Counted from the first letter of the stretch, positions 20,851-33,134 are shown. The stretch: 64,000 bases of DNA from Ailurus styani (GCA_002007465.1 LNAC01000379.1:753905-817904); one strand, 5' to 3'. Notes: a model not told the origin generated them from the sequence alone. Made by a program: numbers and translations.

Positions 20851-22536
20851 AAGTAGAAAGAGGAAGATAGAAATAAATAGAAAAAAGAATTTCTTTTGTA
20901 CAATACTAAATATTGAGGTGACTGAAATATACCCAAGTGATTATATCCGACCCATCTTGACAACGCTGTACTAAGTCCGTAAGACAGGATTCAGAAAGTA
21001 GATATGGAAAGTAACCACAATGAGATCATAGTTGAAGTCAAAGAGTAGCCAAATTTGCCAAGAGACCGAATACTCAAGGAGGAGAATAGAGGGTAAAAAA
21101 CAGTAGGGAGAAACAACCAAAATTATGGACTAAGGTAGAGGGAAAGTGTAGGAAGTGTGTAGAACATCAGAGAGAGAGAAGCAAGGAAAAGGATCCAAAT
21201 TAATCACAGAAGTGAATGCCCAAGTTAAAGTCAAAATGGTCTTTAAAAAAGATAGGCTTATCCGTCTGCAATAACTTATGGTTCACTGGCAATTTAAAAT
21301 GGAATTATTACTTAATACATTCATTTATTCCAAAAGAATTTGCCAGGGTTCTACAAAGAATGACACTAAGTGATTCAGGAAACACAATAAAACATACAAA
21401 GTCTGTCCCCAAGGTGGAGGAGGGGTTTTAAGAGATACATTAACACATATATTTACAAATATTTAAATCATAATACCAGAGTAAATTAGCAATTTGAGAC
21501 AATAGCTGTCACAGGATAATATGTTATTACATGCCAGATAACTGCTAATACTTTGGAAAAGAAACAAAGTTGCTCTAGACTGATCAAGAAAGTCACCCCC
21601 CCCCAAAAAAAAGAAAAAGAAAAATGGAAAGAAAGGCTCCCCAGAGGATGTAAACATCAACCGGGATTTTTCTGGATGTTCATTACCTATGAGTCTAATG
21701 AGCCAGAAGCCTCTCTAACCTGCTGTTCCTAGAACTTTCTCAGTATAGTCAATATCAGCCTTGCCTTCTGTTCTCAACTCCACGGGATAGGGCTCTTCCT
21801 CTGCAGTTTAGTAACTCCACTTAGAATCTTACAACGTTTATGAAAGCAACGTCCCAATCCTAGAAAACACGCTAGGAAGAAAATCCTCATAAATAGAAGA
21901 TGGGCCTTGCCTTTTTCCACCTATTTCCTGACTTTCATGTTTTTATACACAAGGTCAATCTAGAAATCATTAAATGTCAAAGGGTGAGCAGGGAAATCAA
22001 ATCATGAGGTAATGACTTGCCCTAGATGAGGAGCCTAGCATTCGGGGAACGAAAACACATATTGCAAAAAATTAAACAGTAATGTAATTTTTTTAATCCT
22101 GTTCCTCCAGGAGAACTGAGAAAGGGAGAAAAGAGGCAGAAAGCAAAGGTCTGGGTTCATTTGGCCTGAAGGAGTGTCGGCTTTGAATATGCTTTCCTGG
22201 TAAAGTCTGATATTACGATGCAGGAAATGGTTTTTAAATTATACATGTGTCTCATTCTATACAGCACAGAGATGCTGACTGGGTCTGAAGTATAAAGGAA
22301 AAGTGGCCGGGTCCACAAGAAGGCACTGCCCTTTGAGGAGATTATGAGGTTGTTGTCCTTTCGCATTTCCCAAAAACAACCCACTGAAACTTCCTACTGC
22401 AATAGCAGAAGGGCTGCTTTGCCGAGAAGCAAACAGCAAGAGTGTCAGTGCTAACAGGAAGCACTTCCCATTAAGGAAACGTAAAATGTGATTCCTTTTT
22501 CTTTACAAGAGATGAATTGGAGCAATTATCAGATTT
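20851..22536. other. Mostly unassigned; possible L2-type fragment at 21310-21450
   Basis: ATTCATTTATTCCAAAAGAA followed by CAGGAAACACAATAAAACAT and AAGTCTGTCCCCAAGG recalls the antisense end of an L2-type LINE. The remainder is unrecognised. A C9/A8 tract lies at 21596-21612. Confidence 0.4.
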
Positions 22537-22552
22537 GTAAAAGCATTCCTTG

Positions 22553-22750
22553 GGCGCCTGGGTGGCTCAGTGGGTTAAAGCCTCTGCTTTCGGCTCAGGT
22601 CATGATCTCAGTGTCCTGGGATCGAGGCCCGAATCAGGCTCTCTGCTCAGCAGGGAGCCTGCTTCCTCCTCTCCCTGTCTCTTGGCCTGCCTCTCTGCCT
22701 ACTTGTAATCTCTCTGTCAAATAAACAAATAAAATCTTAAAAAAAAAAAA
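22553..22750 (+). mobile_element. CAN SINE, M-type
   Basis: Perfect 16-bp TSD GTAAAAGCATTCCTTG (22537-22552 and 22751-22766) and a near-consensus body, so probably young. Confidence 0.97.
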
Positions 22751-22766
22751 GTAAAAGCATTCCTTG

Positions 22767-23753
22767 TTGTAAATAAATAATAACAAAAAATAATAATGAT
22801 AAAAATAAATTTCGTAAAAGCAAAAGACCAAATGTTCCATGGCAATTAGCCACATGGAACTCACGTGGGACAACGATTCAAAGTGAAATCTGGAGGTAGA
22901 GACAGAAAGGGATAGGGAGAGGCTTTATATCTTTGGGTAAATATCACAAACTGTAAAGTAGGTAAAGAAGGCCATTCCTTAGGCAAACCAGCAGCACTGC
23001 AGAGACTGGAAGGAAACTATGCTAACAGTGAAGTCAGGTGGACTGAGGGAAAGGAAAGGTCAGAGCAAACGCAGGATAAAAGAAAAGATGAAGCCAAATC
23101 AAAATTGGTGTAGGGCATCAGGAGAGCCAAAACAACAGGTAGAGTTTCCCAAGTGCTCTTATGAAACCCCTGTTCCTCCTCCTGGCTTCTCTTTGGAGGT
23201 TTCTGGGACAGGCATTTTGTGGCATCTAAAATAACAGCTTTAAAAAAAAAATCCGGTAAGTTAAAAGGGGTATGTACTCAGGAAATATTTCTGATTTTTA
23301 ACACCAGTCTTGCAGAGCCTATGTCCTGATCTTTATATGCAAAGTGAGATAAGTTTCTCACACCATGGATAAGGAATTGGTTGTTTCTGGGGAGTAGTGG
23401 GAAGTTCTACAGTCCCAGATTATAAATCTGTCTCTAAATCAGCCAACTGATGAGTTCTAGCTTCTTTGCCCAAAGTCTCTTTCCATATCCAGACTATTAG
23501 AATCTTGTAGAATTCCCTGTGAAAGGTTAGAAAAGGCTTTGGTATTTGAAAATCTGCTTCTGCTGGAATTGGTACATTTCACAGCTGCCTGCCTGTCAAT
23601 ATCTGAGCATGAAAACAAGAAGTTAGGATAAGTCAACTCCTTTATTCACAGAACAAGCAAGTTTGAACTAGCATCTACTTTGTTCACATTACTGTGAAGG
23701 AATATAAATAAAACTAAAAACAGAAACAGAATGGAAATAAGAATCCTAACATA
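22767..23753. other. Unassigned unique sequence
   Basis: A TAATAA-rich patch at 22775-22810 and nothing else recognised. Confidence 0.5.
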
Positions 23754-23963
23754 GGGGTGCCTCGGTGGCACTCTCAGTTAAGCATCAGACTCTTGGTTTC
23801 TCTTGGTTGTGGTCTCAGGGTCAAGGGATTGAGCCCTATGTAGGGCTCCCAGCTCAGCGCTGAGTCTGCGAGAGGTTCTCTCTCCCTCTCCCTCTGCCCC
23901 TCCCACTCGTGCACTCTCTCTCTCTCTCTCTCTCAAATAAATAAATCTTTATTTTTAAAAAAG
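23754..23963 (+). mobile_element. CAN SINE, D-type
   Basis: GGGGTGCCTCGGTGGCACTC with CAGACTCTTGGTTTCTCTTG; a (CT)n tract lies at 23911-23933 before the AATAAATAAATCTTT tail. No clear TSD. Confidence 0.92.
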
Positions 23964-23983
23964 GATGTAATGTGTTATCATTC

Positions 23984-23997
23984 GGGGGGGGGGGGGG
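23984..23997 (+). repeat. Poly-G tract
   Basis: Fourteen consecutive G after ATTC, about 20 bases beyond the SINE tail. It could be real or a homopolymer length error. Confidence 0.9.
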
Positions 23998-24519
23998 AGG
24001 CTCTTCCCATCTGCATTTGATCACCCAAAGCCTCTTCATCCTGTAAGACCAGCCTGAAAAGTTCCCCAATCCAGATTGTGAGAGCAGACTTAAGTGCAAA
24101 TGATATAATTAGACCAGTCATTCTCAAACAGGGGTGGTGAAAGAGTGCTAGAGATGAGAAGCAGGGAAGAATCATCCCATGGAGCATAAAATCTTCTGAG
24201 GAAAGTGTTACGTGGGTAGTTTTAAAAACAGAAACTCTCAACTGTTAATTTCTTTGATGTGTTTTTAGTCACAGTAATTTACTTTGAAATTTAAAACAAC
24301 AATAAAGCCATGACATTTTCATGTTTACTAAAAAGGAGCATAGGACAGAAAATAAAAATATTTCCTTGGATAGAAGAGACCATGTTTAATTCTACATTTT
24401 ATGAACAGACTAGAATCCTTGTTTTCTTACAGCTGTTCACAGGCATCATTTTTTGACTAATACCATTTAGAAGAGAAAATGTAGGAGGCTGGAGACCACC
24501 AGATTCTGCCATCAAATAA
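23998..24519. other. Unassigned unique sequence
   Basis: Nothing recognised. Confidence 0.5.
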
Positions 24520-25085
24520 CAGGTGGCATCACTAACAACCAGAGGAAGACTTCAGAAAGAATGTTTATATTGACTTTATCTTGAAATTTAATTCTATAAA
24601 CCAGAAAATTCTTTAAACTAGAATTCACAGTGGTCCAGAAGCCAGAAAGACTACCCACTGAAAAACTGAAAAATGACTCCTCTCTTACAGAACACAGGCC
24701 TCTGAGCAAGTCAGTAATCCTTGTCCAAATGTTTACTTTCCCCTCTTCCAGGCATGTAACTGGACTTCCTGACCTCCTTGTGGTTCCTAGTGCTTCCAAA
24801 TGACCATTTCTGTCCAGAGTTGTGACTGAAACTGATATATGCAGATTAGAAACCAGACAATTGTCATAGTAACAACATTTAGGCGTCTCTTCATTGTTCC
24901 CTACGTGAGCTTCTCCATCACCCAGTGACAGAGTGAGGGTGATGGAAACACAGAGTAGAAAACCCAAGGACCTAAAATGGATGTGTAGCATGGACAGCCA
25001 CAAAGTACACTTTTTGTGTTTGAAGCCACTAAGATTTCAGAGTTCTTTGTCCCTGCAGCATAACCTAGCTTATCCTGACTAATCA
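24520..25085 (+). mobile_element. LTR, probably MaLR/ERVL type
   Basis: The right end (GAAGCCACTAAGATTTCAGA, GTTCTTTGTCCCTGCAGCAT, AACCTAGCTTATCCTGACTA) has the form of a MaLR-type LTR terminus. The upstream part (GAGGGTGATGGAAACACAGA) is compatible. The 163-codon minus-strand frame at 24512-25003 lies wholly inside it and is not a gene. Confidence 0.5.
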
Positions 25086-25159
25086 GCTTGGTTCACTATA
25101 ATCAACATAGTTTACGTTCTTTAAATTATTATGACCCACTCTTCAAAGGTTAGAATTTA

Positions 25160-25370
25160 TTTATGCATTTATTTATTTTTAAGATTTTATTTATTTTTAC
25201 GAGAGAGAGAGAGCAGGAACGTGAGTAAACACAAGCAGGGGGGAAGGCTAGAGGCAGAAGCAGGCTCCCCACTGAGCAGAGCACCCAATGCAGGAGTCAG
25301 TCCCAGGACCCTGGGATCATGACCTGAGCTGAAGGCAGGCACGTAACCAACTGAGCCACCCAGGCACCCT
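25160..25370 (-). mobile_element. CAN SINE, K-type, antisense
   Basis: Plus reading runs from AAGATTTTATTTATTTTTAC to AACTGAGCCACCCAGGCACC. TSD AAAGGT(T/A)AGAATTTA at 25145-25159 and 25371-25385, one mismatch. Confidence 0.95.
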
Positions 25371-25385
25371 AAAGGTAAGAATTTA

Positions 25386-25784
25386 ATTGCAGCTAGCAAT
25401 TAACATCTTCTAAAAATAAAATAATAGAGAAAAACAAACTAGCATTTAATCACTGATGCTTGGAATAGAGAAAAGGAATGTACAAAAAAAGGATATATAT
25501 GCAGTAAATACAGTAGCTCTAATAAAAAACAAAGAGACACAAAATCTGAAACACTTTCAAACTGGCAGAACCGACTCTCACCGTCCATTCCTGTAATGGA
25601 AATCCATTAAATACAAAGGGAAATGTCTTGAGAAACTCAAATAGTAGACCACACACAAGATGGTCCACCAAAAATAGACTATCCTCAAGACAGTAATGGG
25701 AATTTCTCAAAGGGGAAAATGAGAGGGAAAGAGAATTCAATAGAGACACATAAATGAGTCATTCGAAAGCGAACACAGTAACAC
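25386..25784. other. Unassigned unique sequence
   Basis: Nothing recognised. Confidence 0.5.
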
Positions 25785-26015
25785 TCCTCATATGAATAGC
25801 ACTTTACATTACATGAAGCTTCTCATGTGTATTTCCTCACTTGAGGCTCACAACTACCCAATGAGATGAACAGGGCAGGGATTATTATCTACATTTCATT
25901 GCTGAAAATTACTAGGCCCAGATACGTTGCAAATTATTTACGATAAAATAGTTAACACATGACAAATGTGGGATTAGAGCCTATGAGTCTTAAACCCTAG
26001 TCCAATCATTTTGGA
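25785..26015 (-). mobile_element. MIR, antisense
   Basis: GAATAGCACTTTACATTACA, GAGGCTCACAACTACCCAAT, GGGATTATTATCTACATTTC and GGGATTAGAGCCTATGAGTC are reverse-complement MIR phrases. Confidence 0.85.
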
Positions 26016-26656
26016 TAGTACCATGTATTACTAATAAAACCCATGCAGTCATTTACTCTATGGAAACCACTCTGCCAGAATTAAAACCATTATGTTAACT
26101 TCCTGAAATCACTTTGTGACCTAAGTGTAAGCTTTATTTGATTAATCACCATCTGAGCAATAGGTGTAATAGACAAGTTTCTCTGCCATTTGAAGATGAG
26201 ACACTTACAACTCAGATTCTATATACTATGCATTAAAAATATTATCCTGTTAATTCATTTCTCAGCTGATGATGAGTCTGGAAGTAAATCAGCACCGTGC
26301 TTTTTCAGATACATCAAATGTTTCTGGGTTTACTTTTTTATTTTTTGTCTCACTGGAGATACTGCATGGAATAAACAGGCACGGCATGTCCAGACAACTC
26401 TCCTTCAGCACAGTAGGAAGATTGGTAACCAAGAGAACTACAAAATGGGGTTCTACATAGCTCAAGGATAGAATTCCTAATTTTTCTTATACATCTTTTC
26501 TTTGAAGGTGCTTTTTCCCACTATTCCCAACTAAATACTAGGAACATTAGCCATATAGATGGGGTTCCTTGGTACACCAGGGGTCAGCTGTAACTTGCAG
26601 AGTTCCCTATTTTTAGCACTCAGTGAAAGAATTTACCACAGTGATTCCTACAGAAA
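26016..26656. other. Unassigned unique sequence
   Basis: Two overlapping frames (93 and 63 codons at 26190-26471) have no recognisable domain. Confidence 0.5.
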
Positions 26657-26670
26657 CTGATTACATAAAT

Positions 26671-26847
26671 CTATTTTATTTTATTCATTTGAGAGAGAGG
26701 GCAAAGCAACAGAGAGCCTAAGTGGGGAGTGGGGCAGAGGAAGAAGCAGACTCCGTGCTGAGTGGGGAGTCCCACACAGGGCTTGATCCCAAGATCAAGA
26801 CCAGAGCCTAAGGCAGATGCTTAACAGAAAACCACCCAGGTGCCTCA
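26671..26847 (-). mobile_element. CAN SINE, K-type, antisense, diverged
   Basis: GAGAGAGAGGGCAAAGCAAC at the 5' side in plus reading, TTGATCCCAAGATCAAGACC in the B-box region, and AACCACCCAGGTGCCTC at the head. Flanks share TACATAAAT / TGCATAAAT as a degenerate TSD. Confidence 0.92.
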
Positions 26848-26860
26848 GGCTGCATAAATT

Positions 26861-27744
26861 TAAATGGATTCCAAGATATTTGTCACATGGAGGAAGCATT
26901 GCTGACTTGACCAACCATTAGGCACAAATACTAGACACAGAGTAGGATAAAACCAGTCACATTGCACTCAGAAGCATAAAGAAAGTATAGCTTATTCATT
27001 TATTCCATTACAGATTTGATAACGTTAGTAAGCACTCACCCACTCGACAGAAGAGAAAATTTTATCTAGCTCGTTTGTTTATTTTAGGCTAATCTAATAA
27101 TTCAACCTCTTTAAGTTACACAGTCTCTTTATGTAAATTAAGCCTAAAACAGGCTCTCCATCCCCTTGCTTACCCCTAAGATGGCACCTGGGCTTTATGA
27201 GAGGGCTTTCATTAATATAAGAAGATATTAAAATGGGGTCATTTCAGTCTGTTTAATGTGACACCTCAAACGATTACAAATAAAAAAGTTACTCGCAAGT
27301 ATATGCTTATATTCCAAACTATGGCTCTTGAATAACCAATGCAAGAATTTCAAAGGAAGTGTCCAAATCACCTTTCACAGCCCTTAGTGCAATATCCACC
27401 TCTGACATCACTGAGTTATGGTTAAAGATGAACTGGAAAATGGAAAGTAACCATCTCTTTCAGAAATACCATTGATATCTAATTATATTTCTCTTCTTTC
27501 TGCCAGCAAGAGAAGGGAGTTGGTGTTTTCCTCTTACCTCAAGTCAAGTGAGAGGGTCCTCAAGAACGTTCGGAGAGCTTACTCTGTGAGTCCTGCCATT
27601 TAGGGGCCACAGGAACTTAGTGCCTCCCTGGAAATCTACTCGGCAACCGGCTGCGGCTGGCTCACTGCTCCAATAGAGAGAAGAGGGTGCACTGACACTG
27701 GCCTACAGTCTTAGAATCTGTCTGCATACATGATCCATCAGTAT
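26861..27744. other. Unassigned unique sequence
   Basis: Nothing recognised; AT-rich at first, mixed composition after about 27540. Confidence 0.5.
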
Positions 27745-28185
27745 CTCTATATGTATTTCTTTCCTGTTGCACCTGTAACAAATTATCATGGACTGAGTGG
27801 CCTAAACCAAAGTCAGAAGTCTAAAATGAGTTTTATAGGGCAAAACAAAGTATTTGCAAAAGCTGGTTCCCTTGGAGGGCTCAAGGGGAGCACACATCCT
27901 TTCCATTCCTGCTTCGAGAGATGGTGGATATGCCTTGGATATGGCCACATCACCCGAATCTCTACGTCCACTTTCACAACGCCTTCTCTGTCCTCTTACC
28001 TTCTTCCTCCCTACTGTAAGAACCCTGGCGATTATACAGAGGATAATCTCCTTATCTCAAAAACCTTAATCACATCAGTAAAGTCTCTTTTATCTAATAA
28101 GTTTCCATATTCACAGGTTCCAGAGATTCAGACACTGAAATCTCTGGGCAACTGTTACTCAACTTGACCACAGTCCAGAAGTGAG
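27745..28185 (-). mobile_element. MLT1 (MaLR) LTR, antisense
   Basis: Plus reading: ACCTGTAACAAATTATCATG, GACTGAGTGGCCTAAACCAA, ATATGGCCACATCACCCGAA, TCTCTACGTCCACTTTCACA, CTTAATCACATCAGTAAAGT and CATATTCACAGGTTCCAGAG. This is the reverse complement of an MLT1 LTR. The 145-codon plus frame here is antisense to the LTR and not a gene. Confidence 0.8.
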
Positions 28186-28331
28186 CTTCCTCAATCCTCT
28201 ATCCCAAAAGGCCTTAATATCGTAGAGCAATAGGACCTTAGCAGAAAGTGAATGGAGGGGTTTTTTTGTTTGTTTGCTTTTCAATCAGAATTCAGAGTTG
28301 GTGGAGTGGGAGGGATTTCTTGAATTGCAAC

Positions 28332-28455
28332 CCAGCTCCCTGCTCAGCGGGAAGCCTGCTTCTCCCTCTCCCACTCCCCCTGCAGGTGTTCTCTCTCACC
28401 CTGTGTCTCTCTCTGTCAAATAAATAAATAAAATCTTTAAAAAATAATAATAATA
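28332..28455 (+). mobile_element. CAN SINE, 5'-truncated
   Basis: Begins at AGCTCCCTGCTCAGCGGG, so about 90 bp of head are missing, and ends in an (AAT)n tail. TTGCAACCC before and TAGCAACCT after may be the TSD, which would make it a genuine 5'-truncated insertion. Confidence 0.9.
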
Positions 28456-28464
28456 ATAGCAACC

Positions 28465-29829
28465 TGGAAGACAAACATTACCTTTGTTAAGGAATACAGA
28501 AGTAGGGATCACGAAATCACTCAGAAAAACAAATCAGGACTACAGTTTAAACATCTGTCAAACAGATACATCAAGATAAAATCACAGCAAGCTCCTTCAG
28601 ATGAAGGTTTTTCTTATTTCGTAGGTATCATCCTTCTATCCACCGTGACCTGAAGAATTCATAAAAGGTGGCTATCCAGTTGGGAGGAGATGCACAATGA
28701 GAAGTAGAAATGAAGGTGAAAACATGTCCCCTTTTCCACTACAGTTAATTTTGAAACTGACCATTCTCAGAAATGGAGTAAGATTTAACTTCAAATGAAG
28801 GTCAGAATACTGACTATTACACAGGACTTGACATTTTAATTACTGTAAATGAGACAATTCCTGTGGCCCAACGTGACCAGGGCATTTTTAATTATCCCAG
28901 AACTCTAGAACCTTCCAGGACTTCGCTCAGTGGCAAGGGAAGAACAAAACCATCAAGCGGGTTTGGATAAGCACAGAGGGAGACAGAAAGAATGCAACTG
29001 CTTTGAGTTCAATTCATGGACTTCCACTTTTCCCCTGTAACTATTAAATAAGCTTATAGCAGAAGGAAATGAGAGGGAAACAGTCTTTCACAGATACTCC
29101 TAACCATCCTATGACTATCTGATTCCTTGGGTCTGTGTGGCAACAGGTCTCGCCCACCTGGTGACTGCTCACTCTGCTGGGTTTTGCTGATGAAGGCAAA
29201 AGATTGGCAGAATTTTAAGTTGATTCCTTAAGGCATGCTTGAGGCCTGATGGTCCTTGTTGGTGAGGCTCTACCATGGCACTTGTTAGTACAATGGACAC
29301 CCAGATGGTTGGCTTTAACATCTGGTCCTCAATCATTACCAACCACCCCACAACGCTCATCAAGGTAGCTGCTTAACTACCACCATTAAACCGGCTCTGA
29401 CAAACTCCGCAGCCACACTCTCAGCCAACTCCGTATACTCTTCCCATTGGCGATCATAAAGGAATCTTCTGGTTCTGACTCCAGCAAGGAACAAAAAACA
29501 ACCCTGGAGCAGGACTAGCTACATAATTTGGAGGACTGAGAGCAAAATGCTAATGTGGAGCACTTTGTTCAAAACTTAACACTTTCAAGGTGATGAGAGC
29601 AGTCCATTTAAGGCAATTGCAGGACCCTCCTAAATAGGGGGCCCTCTGTCACTGCCCAGGGAAGCAAAATTATTTCTGTCTAATCATGCTATGCTACCAA
29701 TTTTATACTAGTATGGCCTTTACCAAACCAAGAAGTGAAAGGAAATGCAGTATCAGGGAAGAACAGGGAGAAGGGAGTTAAAGACATCAGCGAAATGTTC
29801 TTCAACTATTATCCCTACTTAAAAATATA
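28465..29829. other. 1.4 kb of unassigned unique sequence
   Basis: No gene, RNA or repeat recognised. Confidence 0.5.
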
Positions 29830-30015
29830 TCAGCTTTATATAGCACTTTATTATAGCTTTTGTGTTTGCAAAGTGCCTTTCTATCCATCACTTCATTTGT
29901 TCAGATGTGGCATCTGTGGGCAATAGGTAGGCACGAGTTTCATTTTACATTCAAAGCTAGAGATTAAAGGATTCATCGAAGAATATACAGTTAAGAAGTC
30001 AGAAGGACTCAGAAG
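29830..30015 (-). mobile_element. MIR-like, antisense, diverged
   Basis: TATATAGCACTTTATTATAG, TTTGCAAAGTGCCTTTCTAT, CATCACTTCATTTGTTCAGA and GGGCAATAGGTAGGCACGAG follow antisense MIR order. Confidence 0.6.
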
Positions 30016-30340
30016 ATCACTGGCCTGACTGCAAATGTAGTTTACTAAATTATACGCCTTGGTGTTAATCAACACAATCATAACAGTCTTAGTATAAGAA
30101 CTAGAAATTATGCCTACGTTTCCACCTTTGCACAACATATAGCCCCTTTTCAAGCCCACAGTGGATGTAAATGTAACTGGTTGATTCGCTTCTTCTCCTC
30201 CCCTTTGCAACGCCATTCTCCACATCAGCCTTCTGCCTTCACACATACACACAATGTCCAGAGATCAAGTCAGAGACTTGGTCAGCCACGATTTAACTAC
30301 TACTCAGCAGGGATACCAGACAGGATCAGGTTTATTTTTT
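30016..30340. other. Unassigned unique sequence
   Basis: Nothing recognised. Confidence 0.5.
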
Positions 30341-30356
30341 AAAGAAAGAGAGAGAT

Positions 30357-30554
30357 GGGCGCCTGGGTGGCTCAGTGGGTTAAAGCCTCTGCCTTCGGCT
30401 CAGGTCATGATCTCGGGGTCCTGGGATCGAGGCCTGCATCGGGCTCCTTGCTCGGCGGGGAACCTGCTTCCTCCTCTCTCTCTGCCTGTCTCTCTGCCTA
30501 CTTGTGATCTGATCTCTCTCTCCGTGTCAAATAAATAGATAAAATCTTTAAAAA
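30357..30554 (+). mobile_element. CAN SINE, M-type
   Basis: Near-consensus element. The flanks are GA-rich on both sides: AAAGAAAGAGAGAGAT before it, and (GA)n ending in GAGAT after it, which is consistent with a TSD that has since expanded. Confidence 0.96.
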
Positions 30555-30579
30555 GAGAGAGAGAGAGAGAGAGAGAGAT
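30554..30579 (+). repeat. (GA)n microsatellite
   Basis: About twelve GA units joining the SINE tail to unique sequence, probably grown from the target-site duplication. Confidence 0.95.
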
Positions 30580-31045
30580 TAGGGCAACCCCTATTGAATA
30601 TTGGGGGTGGAGGCTGGGGGAAGAAGGAGGTACAGAAAGATATTACTAATGAATAAAATACCCTTTCCACTGAAGAACCATTACCTGAGAATCTCCAGTG
30701 AGAAGCTTTCTTTTGGGCTTTGTCAGCTTTCTTAAATGAGAATGTCTTAGCAAAGGGACAGGTTAAGCCATTAGGTTATTCAGGTTCTACTATGAACATT
30801 CATAGTTCCTTACTAAAAACAAGTTTTGTGAGGAAACAGAAAGTGTGGGGTCTCCAAACAAGCTAAGGGGATGGAACATCCTGTGAGAAAATTCTGAGAA
30901 ACCAGAGGGCCTACTATATATACTCCCCAATAATCCCTGTTGCCCTTCTTTCTCACATAAATATAGTTGGACATTTGAAAAATGGTGGGCTTAGTAGCTC
31001 CAACCTCTGGGCAGTCAAAATCCCATAAAGAACTTTGGACTCCTC
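30580..31045. other. Unassigned unique sequence
   Basis: Nothing recognised. Confidence 0.5.
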
Positions 31046-31060
31046 AAAAACATAAATACT

Positions 31061-31210
31061 GGGGCGCCTGGGTAGCTCAGTTTGTTAAGCGTCAGCCTTC
31101 GGCTCAGGTCATGGTCTCAGGGTCCTGGGATCAAGGCCCACATCGGGCTCCCTGCTCAGCGTGGAGCGTGCTTTCTCCTCTCTCTCTCTCTCTCTGCCAC
31201 TCCCCCTGCT

Positions 31211-31253
<43 letters not shown>

Positions 31254-31277
31254 AAGTAAATAAACTCTATAAAAAAA
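31061..31277 (+). mobile_element. CAN SINE, K-type, with expanded (CT)n
   Basis: Head GGGGCGCCTGGGTAGCTCAG, then TTTGTTAAGCGTCAGCC. The 3' region contains about 16 CT units (31217-31249). Confidence 0.95.
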
Positions 31278-31406
31278 TATTTACAGCTTTTGTTGAACAT
31301 TAGTCTTAACAATAACATATAGAGTTGATTAACATATTTTCTATGTCATATGTATTATATACTGTCTTCCTAGAAAAAAATAAACTAAAGAAAAGAAAAT
31401 GGTATT

Positions 31407-31606
31407 GGGGCACCTGGGTGGCTCAGTTGGTTAAGCAACTGCCTTCGGCTCAGGTCATGATCCTGGAGTCCCAGGATCAAGTCCCACATCGGGCTCCCAG
31501 CGCCATGGGGAGTCTGCTTCTCCCTCTGACCTCCCCTCTCATGCTCCCTCTCACTCTCTCTCTCTCTCTCTCTCTCATAAATAAATAAAATCTTAAAAAA
31601 AAAAGA
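31407..31606 (+). mobile_element. CAN SINE, K-type, with perfect TSD
   Basis: TSD AAAAGAAAATGGTATT (31391-31406 and 31607-31622), 16 bp, identical. (CT)n at 31554-31576. Confidence 0.96.
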
Positions 31607-31622
31607 AAAAGAAAATGGTATT

Positions 31623-32724
31623 AAGAAAATCATAAAGAAAATATATTTACAATACTGTTCAAATAATTAATTCCCTTCTGCATAAATGAAAAAGGATGCC
31701 TGTAACCTTGATATCCCTAAGTCATTAGGGCAATATCAAGGGCTCTTTCTAGAAGTTCCATTCAGATGTACTCACATTTGTTAAAGGGCATAAAACTCTG
31801 AAAAGGAATCCCACTTCTATAGAGATGGAAAAAAAATCAAAACAGGTTTACAAAATATAAAGTCAAAATTGCACATAAAAGGCTCTCTTCAGCACCAAGA
31901 TTTTTAGGATAAATATATACTTGACAAGAAGAACACTCAGATATACCTCAAGTAATAGTTGTGGTTTGCTCAGATGCTTGAAAATGAAAACTGTATGGGG
32001 CAAGAATGTAAAACTTCTGATTTACAAGGCAATATCATTTAATTAATAAAATCCTTATATGCTTATTATTCCAGAAGACTCAACTAAAACGTGATCTACA
32101 ACTAAAACAGGTGAGGACATTTTTGTAAAGGTTGTAACATTTTAAACACTTTTCCCAAGAATAACAGAGTACAAAGCACATCAGTACAAAACTCTTTGAA
32201 AAAGATTCTAAAAGGCTCTTCTTTTCTGCCTGGCAGCCATATTTGACTAAATACCACTCTAGGCCCCGTTTTTTTAAACAACTACTACCTACACAATTCT
32301 TTTCCCCAGAAACAATTACCCTTTCTCCTCTCCTAGCACTAATCTCAAGTGTCTGCAGTATAGAGTTCAGGGATAAAAGCAATCCAACTCTGCAGGTAAA
32401 TTCAGTATCTCGCCAGAAAGAGGCACCTAGGGACAAGCAGATAAGAGAAGTCAGTGTCCTTATCTACAGCAGGAAGTCTTGTAAAGCCACAGATTTCAGA
32501 AAACTGCCGGAGCCACACAGTTCCATCCTTTGAGGCCACAGACCAAGAGCACCTAGTACAAAAACAGACACATTCATTCATCCCCACAGTTACAGCCCAA
32601 ACACCCCTAAAGAAGAACTGACTCATAATTACCAGTGTAACTTGAAAAAGGCAATTTGAGAGCTAAGACTTAAGGAGTTTGCCTTGGAAGTTGATTGAGG
32701 TGAAGAATAATCAGAACTCCTTTT
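31623..32724. other. 1.1 kb of unassigned unique sequence
   Basis: Frames of 96-118 codons on both strands overlap at 32080-32626, with no domain recognised. Confidence 0.5.
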
Positions 32725-32734
32725 TCTACTCTAT

Positions 32735-32738
<4 letters not shown>

Positions 32739-32771
<33 letters not shown>

Positions 32772-33120
32772 NNNNNNNNNNNNNNNNNNNNNNNNNNNNN
32801 NNNNNNNNNNNNNNNNNNNNNNNNNNNNNNNNNNNNNNNNNNNNNNNNNNNNNNNNNNNNNNNNNNNNNNNNNNNNNNNNNNNNNNNNNNNNNNNNNNNN
32901 NNNNNNNNNNNNNNNNNNNNNNNNNNNNNNNNNNNNNNNNNTTATTTGACACAGAGAGAGAGATTACAAGTAGGCAGAAAGGCAGGCAGAGAGACAGGGA
33001 GAGGAGGAAGCAGGCTACCTGCTGAGCAGAGAGCCCAATGCGGGCCTCGATCCCAGGATGCTGAGATCATGACCTGAGCCGAAAGCAGAGGCTTTAACCC
33101 ACTGAGCCACTCAGGCACCC
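32739..33120 (-). mobile_element. CAN SINE, M-type, antisense, holding an assembly gap
   Basis: Begins with a T28 tract, then the N gap, then TTATTTGACACAGAGAGAGA through AACCCACTGAGCCACTCAGG. The TSD TCTACTCTATTCTT is perfect (32725-32738 and 33121-33134). The visible 212 bases nearly complete the element already. Confidence 0.95.
32772..32941. other. Assembly gap, 170 N
   Basis: The gap lies in the poly-T/AATAAA-tail junction of an antisense SINE. Judged from the consensus, only some 10-20 bases should be missing, so the N count is probably not a true length. Confidence 0.99.
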
Positions 33121-33134
33121 TCTACTCTATTCTT

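Noticed and set aside
24512..25003. Minus-strand frame of 163 codons with a hydrophobic start
   Set aside because: It is antisense to an LTR-like repeat and has no recognisable domain or splice context.
27730..28167. Plus-strand frame of 145 codons
   Set aside because: It is the antisense reading of an MLT1 LTR.
32679..33077. Frame of 132 codons across the N gap
   Set aside because: It exists only because N bases translate as unknown residues; the flanks are poly-T and SINE.
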